From positions 372,001 through 436,000 of the forward strand of contig WUJK01000002.1 in NCBI GenBank assembly GCA_011317545.1: a DNA stretch of 64,000 bases. The letters are read 5' to 3'. The notes beneath the pieces are model-generated. The model did not search any database, was not told the DNA's origin, and saw only the letters and a list, made by a program, of their open reading frames with translations. The position numbers and the translations under genes were made by a program. This DNA is from Coniella vitis. Lineage: Eukaryota; Ascomycota; Sordariomycetes; Diaporthales; Schizoparmaceae. Positions 33,412-44,163 of this stretch are shown one piece after another (the stretch's first letter is position 1; the number at the start of each line of letters is the position of its first letter).

Positions 33412-33998
33412 TCAGAGATCCAGCAGGAGCTGCGGTGCAATCTTCTCAAGGTCCTCGACCTGCCAAACCATCCATCGTACGCATCAGTCAGAAAGCCTCT
33501 TGTCTCTCACATCTCCTCCTCAAGACAACAGATCGGAGAACTCACCTCAAGAAACCCTTTGCCCCTCTCCGCAGCAGCCCTCGCAATCGCCTCCTTGACA
33601 AACACATCCATATACCTCGCAACAGCCTCATTCGCATCACTCGTGATCCTCGTGCCCTCTTTCTCAAAGAACTCATGTAGGATGCGCGTCAAAAGCGTAG
33701 GTGGGATGTTGAGCGGCGGGTCATCCTCGTCCTCGCTCAGGCCTTCGTCAATAACCTGCTCTTGTTCCTCTTCTCCGCCCCGTGGCTCGTTTTGGATTTC
33801 CATCGGTTCGCCTGCATCGTCGCGTGCACGCTGCTTGCCCTTTGCTTTGGCGGATGGTGCGGCGCGCGCGGGTTCGTCACCGTCGTTGTCGTCCTGGGCT
33901 GCTGCGTTGGCTTGGCGGGCTGAGGCTGCTGGTGCTTTCTTTTTGGGGCCTGGCGGGCGGCCGCGCGGTGCGGCGGAGGATGCTTGTTTTGGAGGCAT
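33412..33998 (-). CDS. mhf2: Centromere protein X / MHF2 histone-fold protein
   Basis: Two exons (33998-33546 and 33459-33412; intron GTGAGT...GGCAG) encode 166 residues. The first ~95 are a disordered Ala/Lys/acidic region with RGRPPGPKKK, an AT-hook-like start. The histone fold follows: IPPTLLTRILHEFFEKEGTR, then ANEAVARYMDVFVKEAIARA, and the exon junction completes GFLEVEDLEKIAPQLLLDL, the invariant CENP-X ending. CENP-X pairs with CENP-S (MHF1) in the kinetochore CCAN and with FANCM-type helicases in DNA repair. The last exon is only 48 nt. The extended N-terminus is longer than in yeast and human CENP-X. A telobox-like repeat lies about 190 bp upstream of the start. Confidence 0.9.
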
Positions 33999-35536
33999 GT
34001 CAAATTTGAAGGCAAGGAGATTGAGCAGTTTCTGTAGTGTTTTTCCCGGCCAAAATCGAATATCCGAAGGTGTGGCAGTCCGGTGAAGGTGGAAGGAAGG
34101 TTGGAGGGCTTGTACATTGGGAGACGCGTTCTCTCTGCAGGAAGCGCGTCTTTTGCTATGTAATAATGACCTCGATGGGTGCTGCTAATACCCTAACCCT
34201 ACAACATCTTTGAGACTTCCAACGACCATCATCAGCACCATAAAAGTAGAGGATTGAGACTACGCTTCGGATTTAGTTCCTAATAGATCCTTTATCATGT
34301 TTTGTTCTTGCGTTATAATCACATGCGGCCATAGGCAGTGGAAAACTTGGGATCCCGTCCGCTCTCCCCTAAATAAGCCACTGACCGCTGGATTAGTAGT
34401 TAAGTGGGTGACCATTAGCGAATAACCGGTGCTGCATGTTTTTGTATTTCTTTTTCTTGATTTTTATTTCTGTCTTGTCTGGTTGTCTGTCCTTTGTGTG
34501 TATATCCAGATTGCCTGCTTGACTCTGTCACTGTCCTCATGTTGTAGCTTGTCGACTCTCCAGGTGATACTATGTAGACGGGCACGTAGACGATTCTTGG
34601 TGTGGTGATGAAATGGCATAGCATAGGGCTTTGGACGATGCACTCGCAGTCTGGATTTGTAGGCTAACGATTTCTTCACGACTGTGTTTCGGAGTTCCAT
34701 GCAGTGTTACTGATGGTAAAGGCCATGGTGGGGAATTGTGTCAGACCCAAGTAAGAACAGGAGTCGAGAGCACGCATGATGAAGTGGTGCTACGTACAGA
34801 AGAGCGGTTGGAAATGGATCTGCCAATTCTGGATATCAACACTACAGTCCTTGGAAAAGGCGTGTACTTGACCGAGGCCCAGCTTACATTTCTCCACGAG
34901 CAATGATGAAATAAAGATGGCCCAGCACGAGTGCACTTGTAGCGATGGCCAAGATATATATTGTCTTTGGAGGTGGTTGTTAGTTCTTGGTTTAGCCTGC
35001 TCTGATTGGTCGAAATAAGTACTACGGTAGGTATTGCATAGAAACCATCACGCCTTAGCCTTCCACCGAGGCCCGTCACTCCTGGTAAACATTGACCAGA
35101 ATTGGGAGAGATCTCTTCTCACGGAGATTATCAAGGCATTGGAAGTCACTGATCCACTTGATAACCAAAAGCTACACACTACAAAAGGCCCAGGAAAACC
35201 AACCCTCTCGCTATCTTGCTGCAAGGCTGCCACTGGCCAATAACGTCATAGGCCAGATTTGGGAACTATACGTCATATTGACAGCGCACGCGTGCTGCTT
35301 CATATATAGAGAAGGAAGCGATCCAGCATCCAGGCACATCTCAAACTTGGCCACTCTCTACCCTACTACTACTCCATGTGCTATTGCCGACATCCTGATT
35401 CCAAAAGCCCAAGCTGCTAAGCACGTGAGCAAAACCAAAAACAGCTCAAGCATCATCATCTCAACCGCATCCTAGAGTTTGAGACACCTTGGAACCTAAA
35501 ATAACCAACACCGAAACATCGCATATCGGAACCGAA
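33999..35536. other. Divergent promoter and intergenic DNA
   Basis: 1.5 kb between CENP-X and the 105-residue protein gene. It includes a telobox-like motif at 34191-34201 and a CATATATAGAG TATA-like site near 35300. Small ORFs lack support. Confidence 0.5.
34191..34201 (-). promoter_or_regulatory. Telobox-like motif upstream of CENP-X
   Basis: CCCTAACCCTA on the plus strand (TAGGGTTAGGG on the gene's strand) lies about 190-200 bp upstream of the CENP-X start codon. Tandem TTAGGG units in promoters are bound by Myb/telobox factors in several eukaryotes; the role here is inferred. Confidence 0.4.
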
Positions 35537-35854
35537 ATGTCCAAAATCGCTCAAGATATTCGCTCGGGCCTAAAGGGCATCAAGGGCGCCGGCGACGCCA
35601 TCCGCGGCTCCGCAATGGAAGCAACCGACGAGCTGTTTGACCAAGGGTCGAACCACCCGCAGACGGCAGCCTCGCAGGCAAAGAACCACGCTCTGGCGGA
35701 GAAGGGCATGCAAGACGCCCGGCTGGCGGATCAAAGCATTGGTGCACGGCATGGACCGGCTGCCCAGACTGGTACTACGGGGGCGTCGACAGGAACAACT
35801 GCAGGAACGACGACAAATACGAATGCGGGAGCTGGCGGAAACGGAGTGTATTAA
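35537..35854 (+). CDS. Small hydrophilic conserved fungal protein (105 aa)
   Basis: A single exon with ATG at 35537 (GAAATGTCC). The first half is amphipathic and charged (MSKIAQDIRSGLKGIKGAGD, then IRGSAMEATDELFDQG), and a run of EKGMQDARLADQ follows. The tail is a Gly/Thr/Asn/Ala low-complexity region. I recall similar small proteins starting with a GIKGAGDAIRG-like motif across filamentous ascomycetes, where the central stretch looks like stress-linked (LEA/Hsp12-like) disordered helices. There is no signal peptide, membrane segment or cysteine. A stress-protective role is a guess from composition. Confidence 0.65.
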   Translation: MSKIAQDIRSGLKGIKGAGDAIRGSAMEATDELFDQGSNHPQTAASQAKNHALAEKGMQDARLADQSIGARHGPAAQTGTTGASTGTTAGTTTNTNAGAGGNGVY

Positions 35855-36788
35855 AGGGACAGAGGAGCGAGTGAGACTGTTATTAGATGAGGCGATTGTA
35901 TTAGACTCGGTTTTTGTGTCACGATGTGCTTCCATGGGGGGTTGTCATGGCCCCCCTTCCACAAGCGAACCTAGATCATCGAAATGATGTGTACTATACA
36001 GAAATTGAATGTATCCAATGAATGTACAAATTTGAGCCCTTTCGTTTGAGAATTCCAACAATGGCATATTGCGTTTCACGTCCAAATGAGTGCATCGCTT
36101 TCGATCCAAGCTGTCGCCGCTAAAGGCATGCGTTGCCTGGTATCAATAATAAACATTGCATAGTGTGCGAATGGTATAATTGCCCCTCTTTCGCTTTCGA
36201 CCTGATATCCTAGGCTGAATACCATTGTGCTTTCAGATGAAGGATCTTTGTTCACAATTCGCATAAGCCACTGGTATATGTACAACATGACCTTTCAACA
36301 AGAACCATCACGACGTGATTGTCTTTGTAATCGCACCCCAGAAGTCCGTAGCATTTATAGACGTCAGTAGCGTACGTCAGTTTTGGCATGTTCTGCTACC
36401 TTTATTCCCAATTGCTGCCGTCAGCAAGTGAATCTCGCAAGGAAAATAGTCTGCACCAAGTCTACAGGGCGCCACTGTGGAGTTGAAGCTGGCTGATACT
36501 CTACAGATGTTCTTGATCCTTTCCGCTGACCGTTCTTTTGATCATTCGGCTCTTCTCTGATTGTAGACTGCCATCTCGAATTCCACAACCGACAGCTCGA
36601 AAACATCGTCTTTTCGTCTTTTGAAGCCCCTGGCCCCATACCATCCAAAGAGAGAGAGAGAGAAAGAGAGAGAAAGAGAGAGAAAAGAAAAATCCTCGTG
36701 TAAGTCTCGAAAGAACCATCCTGTCAGCCCCCTCCCATCCTATCCTGCAAGCGGGTACCTGCGATAGCCACTTTGCAAGATACTAACA
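35855..36788. other. Intergenic with purine-rich tract
   Basis: No gene recognised. A GA-rich tract (about 36647-36691) followed by a C-rich CCCCCTCCCATCC segment lies roughly 100-140 bp before the next start codon and may be a promoter element. Confidence 0.5.
36647..36691. repeat. GA-rich microsatellite
   Basis: Interrupted (GA)n/(AAAG) purine tract of about 45 bp, located in the promoter of the small gene starting at 36789. Confidence 0.8.
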
Positions 36789-37208
36789 ATGCATCCTTCC
36801 GACATGAAAGAAATACGGTTCGAAAGCCAGGTTCACTTCACAAAGGCGGCCAAGCGGTCACCGTCTGTGGTATCGGCCGTTCTGGGCGCTGCTAAGGCCA
36901 AGGTAAAGGGTCGGTTGGTCGATATGGCGCTGGTCAAGTGTACCCCAAAGTCAGAGTAAGTATCCCCTTCCTCTCCCCTTTTTTTACTTCTGTTTCCCTT
37001 CTTCTTCTCCTTTTCTCCCTCTTTGTCTTTGTACTCATGATAGAACTCTTTACTGAGTATACTTGCTAACTTGAATCTTCTTCACAGCGGAGGAAACACC
37101 TGGCACTCGAATGCAAAGGATGCCCAAGAGCACGTAACGGTCCAGTTCTTTTACAAGGGTGCACACATCACGACGTCGCACATCTACCGCAAGAAGAAAC
37201 GAGTTTAA
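36789..37208 (+). CDS. Small conserved fungal protein of unknown function (95 aa)
   Basis: Two exons (36789-36955 and 37088-37208) give 95 residues. The donor GTAAGT, the CTAAC branch at about 37065 and the CACAG acceptor are all strong, and phase 2 is kept, joining KCTPKSD to GGNTWHSNAKDAQEHVTVQF. The NxWH...DxxxHVTVxF...SHIY pattern resembles a group of short fungal proteins annotated only as hypothetical; this is from memory, not a search. The C-terminus is basic (YRKKKRV). There is no signal peptide or membrane helix. Because neither exon alone would be called a gene, it is easily missed. Confidence 0.65.
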
Positions 37209-38289
37209 CGGTGGGAAAGGAGACGAGACCCCGCTCTCACACAGCAGGGTTGCTTGGAGCTGCGGTCACCACTTCTGTTTCGGGAATTCGAGGGATTGAG
37301 ATACTGGACAAGTATTGAATCTCTGTTGATATTCCGAATGGTACGGCCAGTGACAGACTGCTGATTGGCTGAGGTGAAGTAAGATGAGGTAAGAGAGGCT
37401 GAGGTGGACGAGAGGTAAGTACATATCAATGTGTGTTCTTTGTGTAGATACTATAGACATGTGCAGCAGACAACTTTCCGGTTTGTGACGACCGAGCGTG
37501 GATATTAGCTCTTATGACGCCCCAAACAAATAAAAAAGGAAAAGAAAAGAAAAGAAAAGAAAAAAGATCGCCCTGGCGTAGCTATTTCTCAACTACATAC
37601 CTGCAAGTGTAACGTTCCCACGAAGGCCGACATATCAACACAGAAGTCATACAACATTGACTCTAAGCCAAACCTGTTTCGATCATGATATTTGATTGTT
37701 TTCCAAGCGATCCATCGTTTCAAGGATGTGCTAAGTGCTCGAAAACTGGGCAAATTCGCATCGTCTTGAAGGACACATGGACTGACAGTATATGCAGGTA
37801 ATATTTTCCAGCTACTTACTATTTATTGGATTTTATATAAATATACCTAGGCAGCTAACCCAATATAGATGGTATCTTGGATGTTTACCCAATAAAGATG
37901 GTACCTTTAGATGCCGGAAGTAATAACAGCGCCACGGCGATTTACTGTATGCGCTTGGGTTACGTCGAATGTCACGATTGGTTGGTATAATTATACATCC
38001 ATCTCTGTTGGTGACGAGAACCTGCATAAGATCCTCGAACGTCACAGCCTTTCTTGTACGCGCGTATTGGACAGCCACATTCTGTTAATCGTCATGAAAC
38101 CTTGTGATTATGGGGAGAATACGTGATATATTAGACTGTACCTGCGAGATTTGATTCTATATTGTTTCAGTGGATGCTGTCTTCACCTTAAAGTGCACGA
38201 GTGACGCAGTGCTACTTGCTGCGGCCATCAAGACATCACGAATCGTAGGGCAACCTTTGGAATACGTCAACATAGAAGCGGTTCATACC
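37209..38289. other. Intergenic, 1.1 kb
   Basis: AT-rich, with an (AAAAG)n tract at about 37530-37566. A frame open from 38170 runs into the kinase N-terminus but lacks an ATG before 38290. Confidence 0.5.
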
Positions 38290-39865
38290 ATGGCTGATAA
38301 CAAGAAGTCACCCCTGGGCACATATTCCAATCCAATACTATCAACTCAAGACACGGAGACTATGCCTGCTACGCAACAAGACGCAGATCAGGTTGCTCAC
38401 CAACCGGATGCAGATGATCAAGAAGATATGCCCACTACAGATCCAGAGCTGCAGCAACATCAACAAGATGAAGAAGGAGCTGATGATGATGGAATCGAAG
38501 AAGGCCGTGCTGTTTACGAGCCTGGAGGTTTCCATCCTGTCTACATTGGAGAAATCTATAACCAAAAATACGAGGTTGTGCGGAAAGTCGGCTACGGCTT
38601 GTATTCCACAGTTTGGCTCGTCAAGGATCTCTCCTCCCCGTGAGTGCTCTTTTTTCTTGCTTGAACGAGCTACCCATATTCACCTACCGTGGGCATTGCT
38701 AATAACTTGCCTTCCGCAATCTAGAATAGCGGACCGTGAGTACTATGCTATGAAGGTCTTGAGCGCCGAATGCTACGGCGCCGAAAAAGACATTTGCGAA
38801 CGCGAAATCTTGCGCCATCTTCGCGATGCAAATCAGAAATCTCCTGGCCACAGCTATATTTGCCATCTTGTGGATGACTTTGAGCACACTGGACCCAACG
38901 GAACGCACGTATGCCTCATCTTGGAGCTCATGGGCGAGACGCTGCGGTCCTTTGGCACTCTCTTCAACAAACACATGATCCCAAATCCACTTATGAGACG
39001 TTTCGCGACATATCTGGTCCTGGCTCTTCAGTACGCTCATGAAAACAATGTCATCCACACAGGTACGTGCACGACTTGTGTTCTCTGTTCTGAACCTGAC
39101 TAGTCATTCAACACTGCTCCCCGCTGACATCTCTCCTCCCTTTCCCAAACAACAGACATCAAACCAGACAACATCTTTGTCAAATTCCGCGACACTTCGC
39201 TCATCGAATCCCGATACTTACAAGAAAACCCCGCCCCAGCGCAAGACAAGCTCGCTCCAAGGTACGAGCCGGTGCCCTCGCAATCCCTCAAGAACGCCTA
39301 CTTTCGCCGCGAGCAACCCTGGCAAGAGTTCGAGGTGGCCCTCGGCGACTGGGGCGTCTCCTCCTGGGCCGACAACCACCTCGCCGAGCTCATCCAGCCC
39401 CTCCTCCTGCGCAGCCCCGAGGTGCTCATCCAAGCGCCCTGGGACGAATCGACCGACTGGTGGAATCTCGGCGCCATGCTTCTCGAGGTTTTTCGTTGTG
39501 TGCGCATGTTCTATGGCCTGGGCCCGCCGGCGGGCGAGTACGACCCGAGGATACACCTTGCTGAGATGGTGGCGTACTTTGGGCCCTTTCCGAGAAGGCT
39601 GCTGGATAAGGGCGACCAGGACCTGGTCACGGCCGTGTTTGACGAATCTGGGCGTGTGCGTGGGCTCGAGGATGTCGAGCTGCCGGACCTTGACTCGGAG
39701 GTTTACATGGACGATTTGGATGTGGAGAATAGGCAGTTGTTTGTGCGGTTCCTCCGCGCGCTTATGAAGTTGGATCCGGAGGAGCGCAAGTCAGGGATGG
39801 AGCTGTTGTCGGAGCCGTGGCTTGGTGTGAGGATTAAGCCACCAGCAAGCCAGAGTGAGGAATAA
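38290..39865 (+). CDS. SRPK-like serine/threonine protein kinase
   Basis: Three exons (38290-38639, 38725-39062, 39156-39865) encode 465 residues. The ATG at 38290 has an ACCATGG context. An acidic Gln/Asp-rich N-terminus precedes EPGGFHPVYIGEIYNQKYEV, the typical lead-in of SR-protein kinases. The glycine loop GYGLYSTVW is at 101-109, the catalytic Lys is 127 (AMKVL), and HTDIKPDN gives the catalytic Asp230 and Asn235. The metal-binding motif is DWG (294-296) rather than DFG. The loop to the RSPEVLIQAPWDESTDWWNLG segment is intact, so the kinase is probably active. The spacer between the two kinase halves, hallmark of true SRPKs, is short. It likely phosphorylates Arg/Ser-rich proteins, though fungal genomes carry many divergent copies of this family. 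Confidence 0.88.
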
Positions 39866-40832
39866 ATGTTTGACATCTTGATATGGGGGTCAAAGTATTT
39901 CATGTACGAGGGTGTTTCCCAGCAGTGGCCATTTCCATGTGCACCGTAGTTGTGGTCAGGAGAACGAGCCCAGCACACCGCTTCACTTCAGGATGAGGAG
40001 AGGAAGTCATAGAGGTTCGAATAGGTGGCAGGAGGTTGCTGGCATACTGAGCCTCGGTGTGGTTTATGGAATCGATCCAGTGCTACAAAGTGAGGTGCGC
40101 TCAAGGCTCCTGGGAGGACAGACAGCCAGATGTACACAGGTTGAATCCAACGTTGAATTAGTGCGTAACTTTCACATTTCTATCGTAGTCCTGGGTAACT
40201 GGATACAACGGTGTCCGAGATGAGAAGTGATGCCTATCAGACGTGAAGGGACTGCCTTGGTGGCTCCAAGTATACACACACGTTAAACGCTGTTCTGGAC
40301 CATGAAACACCCCCATACATGACATTGCGTACAATATATGGCTACAAACACTTGGTGAAAACTCCTTCGGCGACTGAGGACTCGTATGGCTGGATCGGCC
40401 GGTTCAAGTGCGGTAATAGAGGGCGCCCATGTGACGTCCTTCGAGACAGATGTCGCGGCAAGTAGAGGAGGCTCCCCTACCCCTCCCTCATGACAGTCTT
40501 GCTGATGGCTGTTCCTGAGAGTTCGCACCATACCTGGGCTCCCAACGTTGAATCTCCATTTGAGCTCGACGTCGATGATTTAGCTGGCTGCCTAGGTCCA
40601 TCTCTATGCGGAAGGAACCACCGACCACAACCCACGCCATGACTGCCACCGTCCCGTGCACGCTGCGTCCAACGGCGTTCCAAAGCGCTGCCCATTTCAA
40701 CAACAATGCACCCACCTCCATGATGCACTCTTCCAAAACCGCACAACACCCATATTCGATACCCAAGGGCCTCCAAAAAACAAGCATCCAAAAAAAAAAA
40801 CCAAAAAATGAATCGTTTGACGACGGGAATTG
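39866..40832. other. Intergenic, about 1 kb
   Basis: Kinase 3' UTR and unassigned DNA. Minus-strand frames at 40477-40902 overlap the tRNA-Lys and have no coding features. A-runs at about 40789-40800 and 40803-40808 act as the Pol III terminator of tRNA-Lys. Confidence 0.5.
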
Positions 40833-40927
40833 AGCCCGACGTGGGGGTCGAACCCACAACCTTGAGATGTTTTAAGAGTCGGAGCTTCTTTAAGAGTCTC
40901 ACGCTCTACCGATTGAGCTAGCCGGGC
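40833..40927 (-). tRNA. tRNA-Lys: tRNA-Lys (CTT), with 22-nt intron
   Basis: Read on the minus strand: acceptor GCCCGGC/GTCGGGC (one G-U pair), D arm GCTC-AATCGGTA-GAGC, anticodon stem TGAGA/TCTCA with loop CTCTTA-A, and T arm GTGGG-TTCGACC-CCCAC. The anticodon is CTT. A 22-nt intron (plus-strand 40869-40890) sits after position 37. T6 and longer T-runs follow at 40808-40803 and beyond. The mature sequence reads as a fully paired cloverleaf of standard fungal tRNA-Lys type. Confidence 0.92.
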
Positions 40928-41106
40928 GTCTTTCGACGCTGTTGTTGAAAAAGGGGGAGAAAGGTTTGTTTATATAGAAATTTTCGTTCGGTGGGGCGGG
41001 ATGGGGCCGAGTGGGTCCCTGAGCAATGACCTTCCCGCCCCGCGCCTTCCTCACTCTTCAAAAAGAAATTCTTGGTGGTGCCCCTCTGTATCGAGCGCGG
41101 CAAGGG

Positions 41107-44100
41107 CTAAACACATTCCATGGTGACGTTCAGCCTTGTATCTGCTGCATCACCACCATGCTCAAGCAGCGCGAACGTATACAATCCCCTTTCAAGTTCC
41201 CACTCATCCCAGCGGTTGATCACAGTCAAATATCGGTCGACATCAAGCTCCATTTCAACGACGGCTTCCTGGCCTGCATCCAAGTACACCCGCTGAAATG
41301 CCACGAGCTGTTTGACGGGCTGCACGATGCTTGACACGCGGTCGCCGAGGACGAGGTAGACCTGCGCCACGTAACTCCCGCCCACTGCACCGTCGTTGCG
41401 GACTGTCAGGGAAAAGATAATGGCGTCACCTGTGGTAAATGTCACAGAACCGCCAGGTTTGCTGCTCTGGAGGTCGCTGTGCTTTTCGCTGATTGCAAAT
41501 GATGGCGATGGCGATGACGATGACACCGACGTCGAGGACGAAACCGCAGTGAAGCCGATTACTTGAAAGTCTGTATACGACAAGCCATACCCAAATGGAT
41601 AACAAGGCTGTGCTGCAATATCCAGATACTCAATCTTCCTTCCCAGAGCCTTGTAGTTATAATTGACAGGTATTTGTCCCACATGTCGCGGCACACTGAC
41701 CGGCAGCTTTCCACCAGGATTCGTCCTCCCCATGAGCACGTCGGCTATCGCCTGTCCACCGCTTTGACCCGGGAACCACACGCTCAACACCGCTGCGCTG
41801 CGCTCATAGTACTCGGGAATGGCAAACGGACGCCCGCCTTGCAGAACTAGCACAACGGGTCTGCCGAGAGCATAAATGGCACGCGCGAGGCGATCTTGGC
41901 TCGGGGACAGGCCAAGCGTGGCACGGTCCGCAGATTCACCGTCGCTGTTCCATGCTGCACCCAGAGCAAGGACGACGAGGTCTGCGGACTCGGCAAGCTT
42001 CACTGCTTGGGCTAGGGCGGCAGTGTCCTCGCTGTCGTTGGCGTTGTAACCTCTGCTGCTGCTGCTGCTGCTGTCCGCCAAGTTCCAAAAGAGCAAGAGC
42101 TGCGAGTTCAGGGAGACAACATTTTCAATCTTCTTGTAAAGATCATACGCCTGATACTCGATGCGGACATCGTACGTCTGACCCCGTCGAAATGTGAACG
42201 GCACAGATCCCGCAGGTGGAAGCGTGCCGTTTACTTGGGTGAATCGGTACGACTCAATGTTTCCGAGAATGTTGCTCGCTGGTGTCAAGGGAGCGCCCCA
42301 AGCTGTAACGAGCTCGCCGTCGATGAATAGCTTGGCTGTCGTGTTTGCGCCCACCGCCACGCCGATCCAGCCCTGCGTGTCGAGGTCTACCGGCGACGTG
42401 AGCCTGCCTTCCCAGATGGCGCTGAAGTTGGTGGAGGGTAGGCCTGGTGGCGGGTAAATGCCCCAGTCAAGTGCGGGCACTTCAGTTTCACGGGTGACGA
42501 TGGGCTCGGTAAAGTTTGTTTGCGCAAAGTATGTCGCTCGGAGACCACCCGGCTTTCCATCGGGAGAGCAAAGCAAGTAGGGTGGAATAACATGCTGTGC
42601 ATGATATTCCCACGTGTCTGTGCCCCAGCTCGAGACGACCTCAAAGGATGCAGAAGGGTCCTGGCTGTGACTGTATGCGAGCACAGCTTGACGGAGCGTC
42701 GTGGCTCTGTCAGCTGGATGTTCGCCCCATGGACCGGAGTAGTCTCCGTAGTTGAGCACGTCAACAAAGGGCCCTATGAGGGCAACCTTGGAAATGTTTT
42801 GCTCAGCTGGCCGCAGGGGCAATGTCGCGTTCCGGTTTTCGAGAAGGACGATGCTCTTTTGGGCCGCTTCGAGTGTGAGATGCTCGTTGTCTCTGACAAT
42901 TTGCAACGGATCAATGTTCTGGGGGATAAAGGGGTCCTCAAACAGACCCAAGTCCCACTTGACCCTCAGAATCGCTTCGACATGCGCTTGAATTGTCGAC
43001 AGCTCCAACGATGCATTCGCAACAAGCCCTTGCGTCGCGTCAAGCAAGAGCTCAAAGGGCCAGTCGTAGAACTGAATCATCCCCCCTGCCTCATACCACT
43101 GCCGGATCGCATCAGCAGGCGAGCTGGCCACACGGTGCACACTCCACAGCTCGTTCATGCCGGTATCGTCGGCAATCACCAGCCCGTCAAACCCCCACTC
43201 ACGCAACAACGCATACAACTTGGGATTCACATGCGCAGGGACATCATCGAACTCATTGTACGCCATCATGATCCCCCTCGCCCCACCAAGCTGCACGGCC
43301 GCTTTAAAGGGCACCACGAGGTCCTGGAAAACCTGGCGATTGCCCCGTCCCATGAACGGCGCAGCATTGCGGCCAGCCGCTGGCGCTCCGTGCGCGGCAA
43401 AGTGCTTGAGCACCGGCACCACTGCGTCCTGCGCCGCCAAGGAGCCATTCTTGGATAGACCCGACGAAAATGCCACGCCCATGTGCGCTGTGAGCAGCTT
43501 GTCTTCGCCCCAGGCCTCCTGCATTCTGCCCCAGCGAGGGTCGAGGCCCACGTCGAGCACGGGCGACAAGCATGCGTGGATGCCAATAGAACGCGCCTCG
43601 GTGGCGATGGCGCGGGCGACGCGGTGGACGAGGTGCGTGTCGAAGCTGGCTGCCAATCCGAGGCTCTGGGGAAACATGGACTGCTTGAAGGAGCCGACGC
43701 CGTGAAGGCACTCGCCAAAGTGGAGGAGAGGAACCTTGAGACGGGACGTCGCGAGGTTGTATTGTTGGGCTGTGTTGTATTGGGTGATGTTGAGAGGATA
43801 CCAGTCGTGTACGTGGCCGATTGCTGCTGCTGCTGTTGGTGACATGTCTGACGGGACCCTCTTCGAGAGCGCTTCGGCGCGGACGAGGTCATCGCCAAAG
43901 GTGAGGTGGAGTTGCTGGAGGAGCTCCTCGAGGGTCATATTGGCTACGAGCGCCTTGATGAAGGTGTCCCTTTCGGGGGAACCATCACTGATGCCATGGT
44001 CGTGAGGTGGAAACTCTGCTGCTGCCGGAGGCTGCTCAAACGGGAGAAGATGCTGCTGCTGCTGCTGCTGCTGTGGTTGGAGAGGTAGCTGGTCAGCCCA

Positions 44101-44163
44101 AACACATCTCGGTAAGACCACAGCCAGCAAGGCAAGCCAACTGGTGGAGGGTCGGAATCTCAT
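41107..44163 (-). CDS. Secreted GH3 glycoside hydrolase with PA14 insert
   Basis: A single exon of 1018 residues. The ATG at 44163 begins a signal peptide (SWLALLAVVLPRCVWA), followed by a polyQ stretch encoded by a CTG/CAG repeat. The GH3 N-terminal barrel shows LLHFGECLHGVG, DPRWGRMQEAWGED, VLKHFAAHGAPAAGRN and LVIADDTGMNELW, where the Asp after VIA is the expected nucleophile. A PA14 domain (LRATYFAQTNFTEP to GELVTAWG) is inserted in the C-terminal domain, as in beta-glucosidases and some beta-xylosidases. After VVLVLQGGRPFAIPEY the fibronectin-III-like end has YVAQVYLVLGD. Many NxT/S sites fit secretion. It should cleave terminal beta-linked sugars; glucose or xylose specificity cannot be decided. 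It is the first of three minus-strand accessory genes. Confidence 0.92.
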   Translation of the reverse strand: MRFRPSTSWLALLAVVLPRCVWADQLPLQPQQQQQQQHLLPFEQPPAAAEFPPHDHGISDGSPERDTFIKALVANMTLEELLQQLHLTFGDDLVRAEALSKRVPSDMSPTAAAAIGHVHDWYPLNITQYNTAQQYNLATSRLKVPLLHFGECLHGVGSFKQSMFPQSLGLAASFDTHLVHRVARAIATEARSIGIHACLSPVLDVGLDPRWGRMQEAWGEDKLLTAHMGVAFSSGLSKNGSLAAQDAVVPVLKHFAAHGAPAAGRNAAPFMGRGNRQVFQDLVVPFKAAVQLGGARGIMMAYNEFDDVPAHVNPKLYALLREWGFDGLVIADDTGMNELWSVHRVASSPADAIRQWYEAGGMIQFYDWPFELLLDATQGLVANASLELSTIQAHVEAILRVKWDLGLFEDPFIPQNIDPLQIVRDNEHLTLEAAQKSIVLLENRNATLPLRPAEQNISKVALIGPFVDVLNYGDYSGPWGEHPADRATTLRQAVLAYSHSQDPSASFEVVSSWGTDTWEYHAQHVIPPYLLCSPDGKPGGLRATYFAQTNFTEPIVTRETEVPALDWGIYPPPGLPSTNFSAIWEGRLTSPVDLDTQGWIGVAVGANTTAKLFIDGELVTAWGAPLTPASNILGNIESYRFTQVNGTLPPAGSVPFTFRRGQTYDVRIEYQAYDLYKKIENVVSLNSQLLLFWNLADSSSSSSRGYNANDSEDTAALAQAVKLAESADLVVLALGAAWNSDGESADRATLGLSPSQDRLARAIYALGRPVVLVLQGGRPFAIPEYYERSAAVLSVWFPGQSGGQAIADVLMGRTNPGGKLPVSVPRHVGQIPVNYNYKALGRKIEYLDIAAQPCYPFGYGLSYTDFQVIGFTAVSSSTSVSSSSPSPSFAISEKHSDLQSSKPGGSVTFTTGDAIIFSLTVRNDGAVGGSYVAQVYLVLGDRVSSIVQPVKQLVAFQRVYLDAGQEAVVEMELDVDRYLTVINRWDEWELERGLYTFALLEHGGDAADTRLNVTMECV
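44051..44073. repeat. CTG trinucleotide repeat encoding polyGln
   Basis: Seven or so CTG units inside the GH3 coding sequence give the Gln run just after the signal peptide. Being in frame, it can vary in length without breaking the gene. Confidence 0.85.

Noticed and set aside
42520..43458. Plus-strand ORF of 312 codons
   Set aside because: Antisense to the conserved catalytic region of the GH3 gene.
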